A DNA stretch of 64,000 bases from Saccopteryx bilineata (taxonomy: Eukaryota; Chordata; Mammalia; Chiroptera; Emballonuridae), in assembly GCF_036850765.1 (NCBI RefSeq), contig NC_089490.1, forward strand, positions 102,412,074 to 102,476,073. The letters run 5' to 3'. Positions 11,374-24,253 of this stretch are shown piece by piece. Position 1 is the stretch's first letter. Each line of letters starts with the position of its first letter. The position numbers were made by a program, and so were the translations under genes. Below the pieces are notes generated by a model. That model did not search any database and was not told where the DNA came from. It worked only from the letters and a program-made list of their open reading frames with translations.

Positions 11374-11819
11374 TTTTACTGCCAAGGTTGAATCACAAAC
11401 CCCACACTCCCCTGCATAGATTCTCTTTATCTGGTTGTATTGCAATACTTCTCCAGGGATTATAGACCTTTTCCACGGAGGAATCAGAAAGCGAGGATCG
11501 CTATTCATGAAGCAGTAATGCTCACCTGTGAGCCCACAAACATGCCTCAGAGGGTCCATGAATTCTTTTGTGTGGATTGTGTCACTGTCTGTTTTTCTGG
11601 GAAGTGGGCCTCTCTGATTGTAAAAGGTTCTGTAACCCCTCCAGAATTAAGATCCACTGACATTGTTCCTATCTTTTGGAAATTCTGAGCATTTGATTTC
11701 AAAGTATGCTCTCTTTTCACTTCCCCTCCCCATTGGTACGTTCTCACACTTGGAAAGGTGCAGTTGTCTTCTCTTCTGTCTACGCTCTCCATAAGCTCTT
11801 ATTAGTATCATTATTACTG
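10562..11819. other. No gene seen; (TTTA)n microsatellite inside
   Basis: Unique-looking sequence. A (TTTA)n tract lies at about 11,335-11,376 and a (GA)n run at 10,668-10,686. Overlapping short frames at 11,371-11,792 on both strands have no exon-like borders. Confidence 0.5.
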
Positions 11820-12007
11820 TTATTATTTTGATATGTATTGTATTGATTTTGCAGAGAGAGGAAAGGAGAGGGAGAGAGAGAGTCAGAGAGAGATAGAAAG
11901 AGACAGGAACATCGATCTGTTCCTGTATGCACCCTGACTGGGGTTCAAACCAGCAACCTGTGGGCTTTGGGATGATGCTCTAACCAACTGAGCTGTCCAG
12001 CCAGGGC
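11820..12007 (-). repeat. VES-type SINE with target-site duplication
   Basis: The minus-strand head is AGCCCTGGCTGGACAGCTCA then GTTGGTTAGAGC, with a B box (GGTTTGAACCC), 'AGTCAGGGTGCATACAGG' and a (CT)n tail. TATCATTATT is repeated on both sides (11,806 and 12,008). Confidence 0.85.
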
Positions 12008-12524
12008 TATCATTATTGTTTTAAAATTGGAACTTTTCAGGGAAAACTCTTGAAAAATAGGTAAACAGATAAATGGATAGTGTTGAAACAAATATTTCTA
12101 ATTTGGGTGATAGGCCATGTAGTGTAAAATTATTTGTGTTAACGAGAAGCCACTAAGATGAATTTTAATTATGTAAAAATACGTAAAACCAGAGACTGCC
12201 AAAATTAATATGTAACTAGGAGGGAGTAATAAGGGTATAATGTGCTTAGGAACAAAGCAGAAAACAACAGCGTAGTGAGAAAGCTCCTCTGACTCCTCAC
12301 TCCTTATGGTGTGTCCCCAGACAGCAGCAGGACACCACCTGGGGGCTTGTCAGAAAGGGAGTCCCAGCACTGCCCCGCAACCCCAGCCCTGGGAAACCGG
12401 AGTCTGCATTTTGATAAGACGATCCCCAGGGGATTTGTATGCAGTTAAAGCATGAGAGGCACTGCTATAATCTAGCTCCCCAAGCAAGTGGCAGACACCC
12501 CTAAGACTTCACACTCTGAAAATC

Positions 12525-12730
12525 AGAGCTAACATCTGCGAGGGGTGGCCATATGCTGGATAGATTGCATGGTGACATGGACTAGCTCATTTATCCAACA
12601 AGCCTTTGACGTGGGGGCTGTTAGTAACCTCATTTTCTGGTTGAGAAAAGTGAAGCATAGAGACTTTGAGTAACTTGAACAGGTCTCCAGCCTGGGTCTG
12701 TTTCCAAAGCCCAAGCAATTAACCACTGCC
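12525..12730 (-). repeat. MIR
   Basis: The reverse of the MIR core is visible: 'CTCATTTTCTGGTTGAGAAA', 'GAGTAACTTGAACAGGTC' and 'CAGCCTGGGTCTG'. Confidence 0.65.
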
Positions 12731-12839
12731 TTGATTAGAGGTTTTTTCTGCATCTACAGAGGGCTCCTTTCAGGCTCTGAGGGTGAAGATCACATACTTC
12801 AGTTGCAACACAAAGAGGAACCTGCCAAGGTAGAATTTT

Positions 12840-13181
12840 TCTCCTTACCAACTTTTTGTTTCGAAATATTTTAAACTACAAAGTTGCAAGAATCGTACAA
12901 TGAACATCCACAGACCCTTTGTCTAAATACACTGGTTGTCAGCATTCTGCCTCATTTGCACTTTTTCTATACACATAGGCCTTTTCTAAATATAAAAATA
13001 TGAAAATAAGTTGCAGACATTGTGGCATCCCACTCCTAATTTCTTCAGCATGCATTTCCTAAGAAAAAGACCTTTCTCCTGCATTAACAATAGTGTTATC
13101 AGATGTAAGAAAATGAACAGTTCTTTAATATATTCCAATATACAGTCCATTTAAATTTCCCCAAGAAATGCCTTTTATTCT

Positions 13182-13212
<31 letters not shown>

Positions 13213-14050
13213 TGGATCCAGGATTCAAAGTTTATGCATTGCATTCCCTTACAATGTCTCTTTAGTCTGTTTAAATCAGAACAGAACTCCTGCTTTCCTC
13301 GCTCTCTCTCATGACACTGACATTTTAAGAATCTGAGCCAATTGTCTTGTAGACTGTACCACAATCCGGATTTGCTGTTTCCTTATGAATAGAACCTGCT
13401 GAAGTACTTTTGACTGGAATGAGCCATAGGGGCTGTTCTATCCCATTGCAGCAGGAGTTACATAATGCCAGGTTGTCCCATGCCTGGTGGCATCAAGTTT
13501 GATCAGTTGGTCAATGTGATAACCACAGCTCTCCTCATTTTTAAGATTACTTTTTCCTTGTAATTAACAATTGATGATTATTTAAGATTTTGTGAGTGTC
13601 TTGTTTCCAAAAAATCTTTCACCCATTGTTTTTTTTTTTTAATCATCTATTGATGGCAGTTGCTTTAGTCAATCAATATATTAGAAGTGGAAAATTGTGA
13701 GTATTTTCTATTATTTCTTCTATTTTCCTTTTTTCCTTCTATATTTGCTGACAGTTTTCCTAAAGAAGAACTTCCCTCTTCCTTCTCTTTTGAGTATTAA
13801 TATGGACTCACAATTCTTAAAAATTTAATGTTTCTTTGTCCTTTTGACCCCCCCCCATTAATCTTTGAGTATACCCTTGCTGTCTGACACAGGATATTTT
13901 GATATCACTTTAATCTCCTTGTCCCAGACTTGGAGCCAGCCGTATCCATTAGAAGCCCTGGTTTCTCTGAATAGGAAATACTATTTAGGAAAAAAGAACT
14001 GAGTGTGAGGTATGCTGATTATTCCTGAAGTATCTTTGCTTCTGGTCCTT
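12840..14050 (-). repeat. Old L1 (L1M) fragment
   Basis: 'AAGTTGCAAGAATCGTACAA', 'AAGTTGCAGACATTGTGGCA', 'ATGTCTCTTTAGTCTG' and 'TTTGATCAGTTGGTCAATGT' in this order match an old mammalian L1 in reverse. A (TG)n tract (13,183-13,210) expanded inside it. Confidence 0.7.
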
Positions 14051-14439
14051 TTTCTATACAGAACACAAAAGACTCTTAAATGATGAATTCATAATGATTC
14101 TTCAATTAAATTAAAAAAAAACCCCAAAACCTTAATTTCCCCATTCTATGTATGTGTTTTCCTTATCCCACAGGGAATGCCTTGGTTTTCAAAATTATTA
14201 TGTTTAAGTGTTTATGCTGTAGTTCAATAGTCATAAAATATATAGTTTCAGAAACAAAAAATCAATAATAATACTTCCACCAGTAAACCTATTAAGTAAA
14301 GTTCAGGATGTCTTTGCAATCTTGTGATCCTAAGATATAATCTATTAATAATATAGTCTTTATTTTTCTCTGTGGCTATGTGATCTCTCTAGTGTATAGT
14401 AAGATTCACTTCTTTCTATTTAATATTAAGGTTTTCCTT
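14051..14439. other. No gene or named repeat seen
   Basis: AT-rich sequence with poly-A runs. Confidence 0.4.
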
Positions 14440-15310
14440 TACTTTAATTTTATGTAATTTTATGTTTTTAATATATAAAATATTTACATAGCTTAAAAGT
14501 TAAAACTAGTAAAAAAAGTTTTAATCAGAGCAATCTTGCTTGAATTTCTATTTTCTATACCCTGCCCACCTATCCCTGTAGGCAGCTGTATATATTAAGT
14601 TTCTACTATTCCTCTTGACTTTTTTTGCAAAAATAGGGAAATGTATACATATATGTTTATTATGTTTATATTTACCCTTCTTACAGAAAAGAGCCCACTG
14701 TAAACATTCTTTCTCCCTTTGCTTTTTATCACTCAGCAATATATACTGCAAATTACTTTGTGCCAGTTAATAGAGATCTTCTTCATTATTTTTGATGGCT
14801 ACATAGTATTTCATCATGTACCATAAATTTATTAAGAATGCCCTATGAATGGGCAACTGGGTTGTTTTTAATATTTTATTACAAATAATGTAATGAACAA
14901 CTAATATATATATATTTTTGTATCGTGAAGGTATATTTTAAGGGTAACTTTCTACCATTGGGATTGATAGATAAAAGGGTTAGTGCATATGTAATTTTGC
15001 TAGAAAATGCCGAATTCCCATGTTGGCTGTACCATTCTTCTCTCCCACTAGCAGCATTCTTGCCAGAGAGCATATAATGAAACTCTTGACTCTTGTGTCA
15101 ATCAGATAGTTGAGAAATGGTTATTTCAGTGTAATTTTCATTTGCATTTCTCTTAGTATGAGTAAAATTGAGCATCATTAATATTTAATAGTCACTTGTG
15201 GGTCTTTTTTATTTAAAGCCACTTCTGTGTCTTTTTCTATGAACTGCCTGGTGAAGGAGACTTTTACTGTCACATAGGTTTTTAGTGCATATTCTGAAAA
15301 TCATCAAATT
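14440..15310 (-). repeat. Old L1 fragment
   Basis: 'TAGCTTAAAAGTTAAAACTA', 'TGTACCATAAATTTATTAAG', 'GGGCAACTGGGTTG' and 'TTGATAGATAAAAGGG' follow the reverse of an old L1M 3' region. Confidence 0.65.
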
Positions 15311-15418
15311 CTATTTATAACATTGAAGTTTACAAAAGACTTTCACAAGTCATCTTATTTGATCCCAAAAGGTTTGGAAAACCTCAGAAAGAATAAGGAC
15401 AGCACTGTTGAAATAGAA

Positions 15419-15599
15419 CATTTTTTTTTTATTATTGATTTTAAGAGAGAGAGAAATGGGAAGAGAGAAACACTGATTTGTTGTCCCACTTACTCGCACT
15501 CATTGGTTGATTCTTGTATGTGCCCTGACTGGGGACTGAATCCATGACCTTGGTGTGTCAGGATGACGTTCCAACCAACTGAGCTACCCGGCCAGACCC
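15419..15599 (-). repeat. VES-type SINE with target-site duplication
   Basis: The minus-strand head is TCTGGCCGGGTAGCTCAGTT, followed by GGTTGGAACG, then 'CAGTCAGGGCACATACAAG', ending in A-rich sequence. GAAATAGAA is repeated at 15,410-15,418 and 15,600-15,608. Confidence 0.9.
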
Positions 15600-15608
15600 G
15601 AAATAGAA

Positions 15609-16779
15609 TGGTTTCAAAAACAGACTTATTAACCCAGAGAATGCGGGAGCACCTGCAATTACATGCATGAACTATCTTGTCTGATGCAGTTAGAGACCTT
15701 GAGCATACTATTTCATGTAGAAGATTATTAACACTGGCTGAGGACAGCTTGGAGCCTCTTTGTAATCATTTAATAAATCTTCTAAGATATCCAAAGTTAT
15801 CACATACAGCGTGAATTGTTTTCTGCATATAGTATGCCCAAAAAGAATGCTGGGATAGGAATGGGCGTTGGTGAAGAACAGCTACACGTGCAAAACATGG
15901 GTGTCTGTTGGATTTGTTCACTTGGCTACTTTTGTAGTTTGTTTTGAATTTTTCCTTTTGTTTCTTTCTCTCTTTTTTTTTTTATTCAGCAAGTAAATCG
16001 AACTCTTTCCAATATCTGTAATGGTTGCTAAGTCCAGTGACTTTCCTGAAGAGGTTCCCTGCTAAATACCTTCTACTTAACAAACCACACCACTGCATGC
16101 AAGAGGGGTTGAATTATTAGAATCATTGCTTGCAAATGCAGAATGGTCAACTCTGCCACAATGTGACCCAGAGAAAGATTTTTGAAGAATAAATAAAGAT
16201 CATTCTCCTCAGTTATAATAAAACTGCTCTGCAAGGAATCCAACTGGCCCTCTGTCAGCATGATCTTCCGAAGGAAAGAGAAGATGAATGTGCTCTGTCT
16301 GCAAATGGATTTGGCAGAGCACACCGGGGCCAACAGGAAAGCCTCACCACTTCCCTATTGGTCTGAAAATCACCTTCTTGAAGGAGTGAGGTGGGAGAGA
16401 GCACACGCTGCCAGTCCACAAACCACTTTCACTCATGGGCAGGAAGAAAGAAGAAATCTCGTGTCTCCATTAAGATTAGATGATCCTCAAAAATGATGCC
16501 AAAAATGCACACAGGGCTGGAAGCAGAGGGGAAAGAATGACTCAAGACTTCAAACAAAGGAGAACAGCTATCCTCTGGGCCATTTCCTTGACTGCAGCTG
16601 AGGTTGAATATGAGTAAATATGGTTAATGTCCAAAGGTCATCAGTGACCATAGGGAATGAAGGACTCAAGAATAGGTTTGAAGGCTATAAAGGGTCACCC
16701 CCAGGGTCTATAATAAATACGAGAGAGAAGATATAGAGCGCAGGTAGGTGACAGAAGATTAAGAGTTGGTTACAGGAGA
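15609..16779. other. No gene or named repeat seen
   Basis: Unique-looking sequence. Open frames at 16,073-16,333 and 16,260-16,496 overlap on opposite strands and lack splice-site support. Confidence 0.45.
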
Positions 16780-17615
16780 ATTCACATATTTTTTAATCAA
16801 CTTGATTGAGATATAACTTACAAACAATAAAGTACGTGCATTTTTAAGTGTACAGTTTGAAGACTGTTGACAAATGTATACACTCATGCCGTCACCAGTG
16901 TCAAGATATAAGATATTTCTATCATTCCCAAAGTTTCCTTTTATTTGCCCCTGCCCATTCCTGAACTCAGGCAACCACTGATCTGCATTTAGTCTCTCTA
17001 GATTAACTTGAACTTTCCAAGGAGTTTCGTGTAAATGGAATCATGTGGTGGTATTGGCACTCTGTGCCATGCTTCCTTTGTTCAGCAGGACATGGTATCC
17101 ATTGCCGGGTATACCACAAGCTGTTTATCCATTCTCATTTTGATTGACATTTGAACTGTTTACAGTTTGGGATTTTTAAAAGGTTGCTCTAAGCATTTAC
17201 ATATAAGTCCCTGTGTGACCATATGCTTTCATCTCTTTTGGGTGAATACCTAGAAGCAGAATTTCTGCTTCAAGCTGTTCTGTGAAGTTGTTATACATTC
17301 CCACCGGCAGTGAATGAGAGTTCTAGTTACTCCACATCCTCACCAACTCTTGATATCATTAATCTTTTCGTTTTAGACATTCTAATGGTGTGTTGATTTG
17401 CATTTTCTTGGTAACTAACTTTTCTTTAAAGCATCTTTTCATGTGATAATTGGCTATTTATATATGTCCTTTTCATACTTTTTGCCCATTTAAATAATTA
17501 GACTGTTTGTCTTATTATAGTTATAATATCTCTTTATAGATTTTCTTGATACAAATCATTGTCAAATATATGTATTAATATTATGTTTTTCTCATCTGTG
17601 TCACACAGGGCGCTT
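16780..17615 (-). repeat. Old L1 fragment
   Basis: 'AACTTGATTGAGATATAACT', 'TCTTTTGGGTGAATACCTAG', 'TACATTCCCACCGGCAGTGA' and 'AGACATTCTAATGGTGTG' match the reverse of L1 ORF2/3' sequence. Confidence 0.8.
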
Positions 17616-18985
17616 TTTGTGGACAGAGGGACAAATGAACCCAAACTGGTGGCATGAAGAAAGATTTTTTCTGAGATGAAGTAGCTCTTTAATTCAGACT
17701 TGAAAGAGGAGTCAGCAGGTGGGTGAGTAGAGTGTATTCAGGCCCCCCGTGGTAGAACTTCCCCAAAGGCAACCAAGGATGACCCAACCCTAAATCACTT
17801 CTTTTCTTCCTCACAGATGTAGCTCCAATCCAGGCTGATTCCATCCAGGTGTGAATATGACTAAATTAATAATTTGAATCAGTGGTTAACATATTTTTCC
17901 AAAGGGTGTTTGAAACTAAAAATAATTTACTCACCAAATTTTCTTCCATCTATCCCTTCCATAAATATGCAATTTATAAATTATAAGAGAGAGATTTTTG
18001 GGGTAGAAAACTTTCGGTTTTGTCTATAAATGAAATTCACAGAATATGCCAAGATAGCACTAAAGCTATTTGTGTCAACCTCTTTCACCATCATGTAAGC
18101 AGTGATATGACTTTTTTCACTTAGCATAATATTTTTTAAAAATTTTCAGTTTTTAGAAAAATTTTAGTTTACAGAGAAATTTAGTAGTAAGTAGACTTCC
18201 TATACCTTTTTTTTCCCTACCTCTTAGTTCCTCATTGCTTTTTTTTTTTTTTTTACCATTTTAACCATTTTAATGTTCAGTCCAACAGAGTCAGCTATAT
18301 TCGCATTGTTGTGCCAGTACATTTTATTTTTTAAAGGTAGGGTGGCAAGTGGTTTCCAAACCAAAGAAGCAAATGCCGTGCCCTCCCTGGAAGGAGAGCG
18401 CCTGGCCCTTCATGCTTCCCTCATTCATCATTATCACAAGGCAGCGCCCTAGAGGCAGCTGCCGGCTGCGGTTGGCTCCCCTGTGCCTTGGAGAAAGCTT
18501 CCAGAGAGGCCCGAGATGTGCTCTTGGGAGCGGCTGTGACTCCAATAATCTTTGTGTTCTTCCCTGACCTTGTAACATTGATTTGTTCCCCTCCACTTTA
18601 GTAAATATTTTAAGGCACTGAATTGAATTTTAAAGATCAGAGGCTTATTTTTATCTTGAGTAAACTTACCTGAGTTAATATGGAAAGCACTAAATGATCC
18701 AACTCTAAATACTTGTTAATTCTTCTAGAATTATTCTTATCGTTTATTTGTAATATATTTGTCTCTTCTGACCACAGAGGCCACTGACTTAAAAGATTTG
18801 GAATATTGATAATATTTTTAAACATTGGAGATTTTTGCAAACATGGAGGGTAATTTAAGAATCATTCTCATGGGACTGGATTACTTTTCATGAGTACAGA
18901 GGGTAAATTGGTAAAGTATAAGGACACAATAAGATGCTCTCTGCATTTTTAGTTAATCTGTTTCTAGTAGAAAAAACATTGGATT
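17616..18985. other. No gene seen; possible L1 scraps
   Basis: About 18,120-18,320 resembles reversed L1 sequence but is too diverged to call. The GC-richer patch at 18,360-18,570 holds overlapping frames on both strands and no convincing exon. Confidence 0.4.
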
Positions 18986-19110
18986 GGAAATAATTGCTAC
19001 CATTTGCTGAGTAATTAGTAGGTACCCGGTAGTGTGGTAAGCATTTTCATGTGTTTTCTCTTTTAAAACTCACAGTAGTTTTATGAGACTCCCCATCATC
19101 TGGTCAAGAC
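18986..19110 (-). repeat. MIR fragment
   Basis: 'CATTTGCTGAGTAATTAGTA' and 'AACTCACAGTAGTTTTATGA' match the reverse of the MIR 3' half. Confidence 0.5.
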
Positions 19111-19654
19111 TTTGGTGGAATGCACTGAGGTTCTTGCTACCCAATCCTTCCTGCCCTCTCTCCTTCCCAGGTGTTGGACCCGCATTGTGATTTGAAGGCT
19201 CTGCTGGTCTGGTTTTGTCCCCAGCCCATTCATCCTTCCCAGAAATTTCCCTCCATAAATCTCTTGAACATCTGTCTAATCCTGTCTTAGCTTCTGCTAC
19301 TCAGAGGACCAGCAATGACATAACTTCCAACCTGGGTGGGAGGGTCAGGGAAATACTTCAAAGTGTCCAGAAATGTCACATTCAACAAGCAACACCTTCT
19401 GACTCTATGAGTCCTAGGCCTTACATTTATATGAACTGCTACTTTCCAACTAAATATGGATGATAAATATAATGTAGAGACATTTAAGAGTGTTATTGAA
19501 TTTATAGCTACTTTTGTCATTTAGTACCATGCTTTCAGCCAGAGAATTTTAAAAGAATGATCGATAAAATGAGTCTTTATGCTTGAAAGTATTAGGAGCT
19601 ATGGGGCTAGATGCTTGCACAGGGTCTCCAGGTCTGGCATCTTCTGGTCCCCAG

Positions 19655-19935
19655 CAGAGGCAGTGCAGTTCAGTGGTTACAGAGCAGTGCTGAAAGCATG
19701 AGAGTTGGCATAGATGGTCCCTGGGCTTGCGTCCTTATTCTGCTTCTTCACTAGCTACATAAGCTCAGGCAAGTTGCACCACTTCTCTGTCTTTGCTTCC
19801 TCCTCTATAGAATGGATACACTGATAGTGACTTCCCCATGACATCGTTGAAACAGTTAAATGAGAAAATTGTATGTAAAGTATATTACCTGGCTCAGAGC
19901 AAGTGCTAATAAAAGTTCATTGGAATTATTATAAT
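19655..19935 (+). repeat. MIR, nearly full length
   Basis: The whole MIR layout is present: 'AGTTCAGTGGTTACAGAGCA', a loss of the B box region, 'AGCTCAGGCAAGTTGCACC', 'CTCCTCTATAGAATGGATA' and 'AGCAAGTGCTAATAAAAG'. Confidence 0.8.
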
Positions 19936-22485
19936 TAGTTATGCTTAGTTATATTTGGCATACTCATCTTCAACTTTAACCAAAAGATTGATTAGTGTAT
20001 TTCAAAGTCTTTAACTATTGTTTTATGAGAATACTTCTTGTAGGTAGTACTTATTTTCCTAAATTACATGGTTCATCCTTGCATAGAAATTGCATCTCAT
20101 GTTTAATACACTCCTGACTCCTCTGAGCTCAGACCTTTGCAACCAACTGAGATTTCATTTAATCTTGTGGGATAATCATGCCCTCAGAGTTTTTCCTCTT
20201 GTGCAATTTCCTTTCACATCCCATTTGTCTGTACTGCTCAGACTAGAGCCATAATAGCAACATGAAGAACTGAGCATACCCATCATTCACATGACCTCAC
20301 CTAAAATAGATGACTATTTCAGTAGGGAAGTATATGGAATAATGTAAATAATTGCTTATTTCAGTGCTGATTTTACAGATGACAGCAAAAAGTCTTTTGG
20401 TGTGGCTCATTAGTGGGACAGGTGCAAAGGCAGCTGTTCTAAATAATTAATTATGTTAGGAATCCCCATTCTTGATGTCTATGAAGGATTAGAGAAAATC
20501 TCTGCTATCTACCTGATTACACAAAAGGATGGACTGAGGAAGGGTAACCAATAGAAATGTTGTTAGCTAAAGGTATAATGAAAATATGACTTCAGTGGTT
20601 TAACCCAATTATTATTCTTGTATAAAATGAAGTCAAGAAGCAGCTGGTTGCTAGTATTGGTTGATCAGCTCAACAATATCCATGATAATATCTCTGAGAT
20701 TCTTTTTGTCTTTCATTTATTGTTACAAAATAGTTACAAAAATTTCTATCATTATGCTCACAGTCAAGGAAAGAAAAAGGACACCAGAGTAGGGAATAAG
20801 CAGTTCCAGCAGACCATCAGTATGAGTAAATTGTGTGCTTATGTCTCATTGGCTAAGACTGTGCATGTGACCTAGCTGCAAAGGAAGCTGGGAAATTGTG
20901 TATTTAGCTGGGCACCTTGCTATCCAGGGAAGACTCAGGATTTTATTAGTAAGGGAAAGTAGAGAAAGTATACTGGGAAAGCGACCAACACAATCTGCTC
21001 TCAGAGGCAAGCCTAAGCATGTTATCGATGTTTATGCCCTAGATTCACCTACATTTTATTCATGGGAAGAATGAGAAGAGTAATGTTCTAGTGAATTTAC
21101 TAGAGATCAAAACATATCACAACAAACTTCAAAGAGGTGTCCACAATGTTCTCTCTAAGCCTCCACTATACTGAGAAATATTTGTGGTAAAACTTAGAAA
21201 TCATATTTTTAATCATGAAGACATTTTTGCTAAAACAGTGTCATGGTAAGATGATTTATCCACAATTACACAATTACAGAATATAACAGAGACTCTTATG
21301 AAATTGCTTTGATTTCTCTGAAACAACATATTTTTAAGAAAAGAGAAAGTCCTGTAATCTCTTTGAGAGAGCAGTTTTAATTCACTGAAATTAGTTGTCC
21401 TCTGATTCACAATTTAATTTTAAGTCTTAAAAGAGATTCAAACAACATCAGGAGCTTAAGCAGAATATAAATAGATCTGAGAGTCCTGAGGTGTGCAATA
21501 TAAAATAGGCCATACCTCAGGAGTTTCTTATGAAGATGCCTGCAATGTGAACTTTTGGACCCTGACTCTGCAAAAATTACCCATTTTCAGAACTGGGTAA
21601 AATTATGGAATCTGGGCAAGAATTTGTCTAAGCTTTTTTCTCATCTGTGTGGTATTTAACTAGCTTTGTCAGAAATGACAATGGAAACATGTAGTCTTCA
21701 TTTCAGCTTTATTTTAAATCTTGCTTAAAAATTAATTATATTTTTATTATGGGTAAAATAAATATCATTTGGTTTGTAGCACATATTTACATTACCTATA
21801 ATTCTCTTATTCCCTAATATCTTTAGAGTGTTTAGCCCTCATATTTTCCTTTTAAAAAATTGGTGATATTTCTGAATTGTCTTCTTCGTGGAAAATTTGA
21901 CAACCACAGAAAAGTAAAAAAAGAAAACAATATAATTCAAGACACATTTATATGTGTTTGTTTCAACCTCAGTGACCACTCTGTGAAGTGTCCAAAATGG
22001 AGTCATACACAGATATGCAGTGATGATATGTGCCTGGAATGAACTAGCACCTTGCTAAATCTGAGCAAATAAAATTATGTTCCACCTTCAGTTGATGGAT
22101 TTGGTGGTAGCAGTCAATTTAGAGGCCAATGTGAAAATGAGAATGAGGTTAGGAAGGGTAGACAAGGAGAAGTAGCCAAGAGGAAGCCTCCTTTCATTTA
22201 TCACACCATGAGTAGACCTGATACGTCATTAACTTAAAAATATATGCAAATAACATATTGTGATCAGAGAAGTAAAGTGACATGGAGACAGTGAGAGAAT
22301 CATACTAGAAGTTGGGCTTTCTTATCCTTACACTAAGAATTCTCCTACCAAAATCGCATGCCCAGGTTATGCCCCTGAACTGAGGTCATTCAGTTAAAAA
22401 AAAACACACCTTTTTATATTTATTATTTTGTATATATGTGCTTGAGAATAGGTTGAGGAGATAGAGCTATTTTAAAGTAATTCCC
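19936..22485. other. 2.5 kb with no gene or named repeat
   Basis: AT-rich, unique-looking sequence. No open frame over 90 codons and none with splice borders that I trust. Such a repeat-poor stretch could hold conserved noncoding elements, which cannot be judged without alignment. Confidence 0.45.
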
Positions 22486-22499
22486 TTGTTTTTGCTTTG

Positions 22500-22625
22500 T
22501 TATTCTCCTTCTCGCCCTTCCTCCCTCCCTCCTTTCCTGTCTTCATTTCTCCTTCCTTCCTTCCTTCCTTCCTTCCTTCCTTCCTTCCTTCCTTCCTTCC
22601 TTCCTTCCTTCCTTCCTTTCCTTCC

Positions 22626-22690
<65 letters not shown>

Positions 22691-22725
22691 TTTCTTTCTT
22701 TCTTTCTTTCTTCCTTGGTGGTTAG
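22500..22725 (+). repeat. Polypyrimidine microsatellite (CCTT)n then (CTTT)n
   Basis: A (TTCC)n block at about 22,545-22,620 passes into a (TTTC)n block at about 22,628-22,720. The open frames over it encode only repeated PSFL or FLSF units and are artefacts. Confidence 0.95.
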
Positions 22726-22734
22726 GGGTAAGAA

Positions 22735-22905
22735 AATTTAGGGCATAGACTTTGGAACCAGATAGACCTAGATTTGAATCTTGGGTCTGTTGCTCAGTAG
22801 ATATGGGAACTCTAGGCAGTTTGTTTAAACTTTCTATATCTCAGTCTCTTCACCTATAAAATGAAAGTAAATATACTTATCTCATAGTATTATTCTCATA
22901 GCGTA
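22735..22905 (+). repeat. MIR
   Basis: 'GACTTTGGAACCAGATAGAC', 'AGTCTCTTCACCTATAAAAT' and 'CTTATCTCATAGTATTATTC' follow the MIR core. Confidence 0.75.
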
Positions 22906-23178
22906 TAATGGTCCAATTAGTCTTGATTCTACTGCAATAACAAATACCTCTAAGAATTTCAGTGGCCACCACAACACTAGGTATTTCTCCCTCAAGCAAA
23001 GTCTGCTGTGGGTTTGGGTGACCCTCCCAGTCTCAGCATTCCACATTGCCTCAATTTTATGGTACTTGCATACTAATATATTCTTGTATGATCTCCATGG
23101 CAATTTACTATGTCAGTCTAGAAGTGGCACATATAATTTCTGCTCATTTTTTTTTAACTAATAAAGAGTTTCATGGAA

Positions 23179-23409
23179 GTGCCTAGCTTCAACAAGCTGG
23201 GGAAATACAATGCATCTGTACCCAGAACAGAAGGAGAATTGGATGTTGGTAGTGGAGCTAATACCTACCCAGTCTCTTCCCTCATTACCAAGTTTCCAAT
23301 GTGCTCTGTCTTGCACTCACAACCCACTCACCCTTCCCCAGGAGACAACCCAGCAGTGCCATTTTTCTCAGCATCCGAGATGAAGCATTTGGATCTCAGA
23401 TCCAAATTT
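23179..23409 (+). repeat. Direct duplication, copy 1
   Basis: 231 bp that recur at 24,027-24,253 with about six substitutions plus one small indel region. It begins GTGCCTAGCTTCAACAAGCT. A 21-bp palindrome lies near its end. I do not recognise it as a known repeat family. Confidence 0.9.
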
Positions 23410-24026
23410 TGCTTCTGTTGAGAGCACTATGTATCAAGTTCGTAAATGCCTGTCCCAGAGCAAATTTATTATGACCAGTAGTCAGTAATAGGTTAACAAT
23501 AGCAGCAACAGTGTATCTTGACAATTATGTTATAACATAATGTCTTTATCAGGACATTTTTATAGCTCAAGACACCCACTGTTATTGAAACTAAGTATCC
23601 AGTCCCGACCCGCTCTCTTCTTAGAGAATTCACTTCTCATCTCAGTCCATGTGATTAAGATGGGACTGCTCCTGTCTTCCTACCACTAAGGGTGGACATA
23701 TGACCAAGGCTTAAAGAATCAATTTATCCCATCTTACTGGCCACTAAGATAGGTTCAGAGTGCTTTACTTAGGTTGGTCCCAGAAGGTTCGATCTTAGGA
23801 CTTCTGCTGGAAGGGGATGGTGGGGGAAAGTCTCACTTTTTCTCTAATAGGGTTGTTGAGAGGATAGGATGAAAATCTCTACCTGCTGAAGGTGACCAAA
23901 ATGAGAACTTTACAGGAATGAAGTAAGAAAAAGAAGTAGTGAGAATAAGTTTCTCTGGTAGCATTTGAACATTTGGATTCATTCATGATTGTTTTTCCAA
24001 TAATTCTTTAGCTTGGGTTGATTTGG

Positions 24027-24253
24027 GTGCCTAGCTTCAACAAGCTGGGGAAATACAATATATCTGTACCCAGAACAGAAGGAGAATTGGATGTTGGTAG
24101 TGGAGCTAATACCTACCCAGTCTCTTCCCTCATTAGCAAGTTTCCAATGTGCTCTGTCCTGCACTCACAACCCACTCACCCTTCCCCAGGAGACAACCCA
24201 GCAGTGCCATTTTTCTCAGCATCTGGGATGAAGCATATCTCAGATCCAAATTT
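24027..24253 (+). repeat. Direct duplication, copy 2
   Basis: 227 bp, near-identical to 23,179-23,409. It differs at the 3' end, where copy 1 has GCATTTGGATCTCAGATCC and copy 2 has GCATATCTCAGATCC. Any open frame shared by the copies reflects the duplication and not a gene. Confidence 0.9.

Noticed and set aside
22486..22748. Two overlapping PSFL/FLSF-rich frames
   Set aside because: Pure microsatellite translation.
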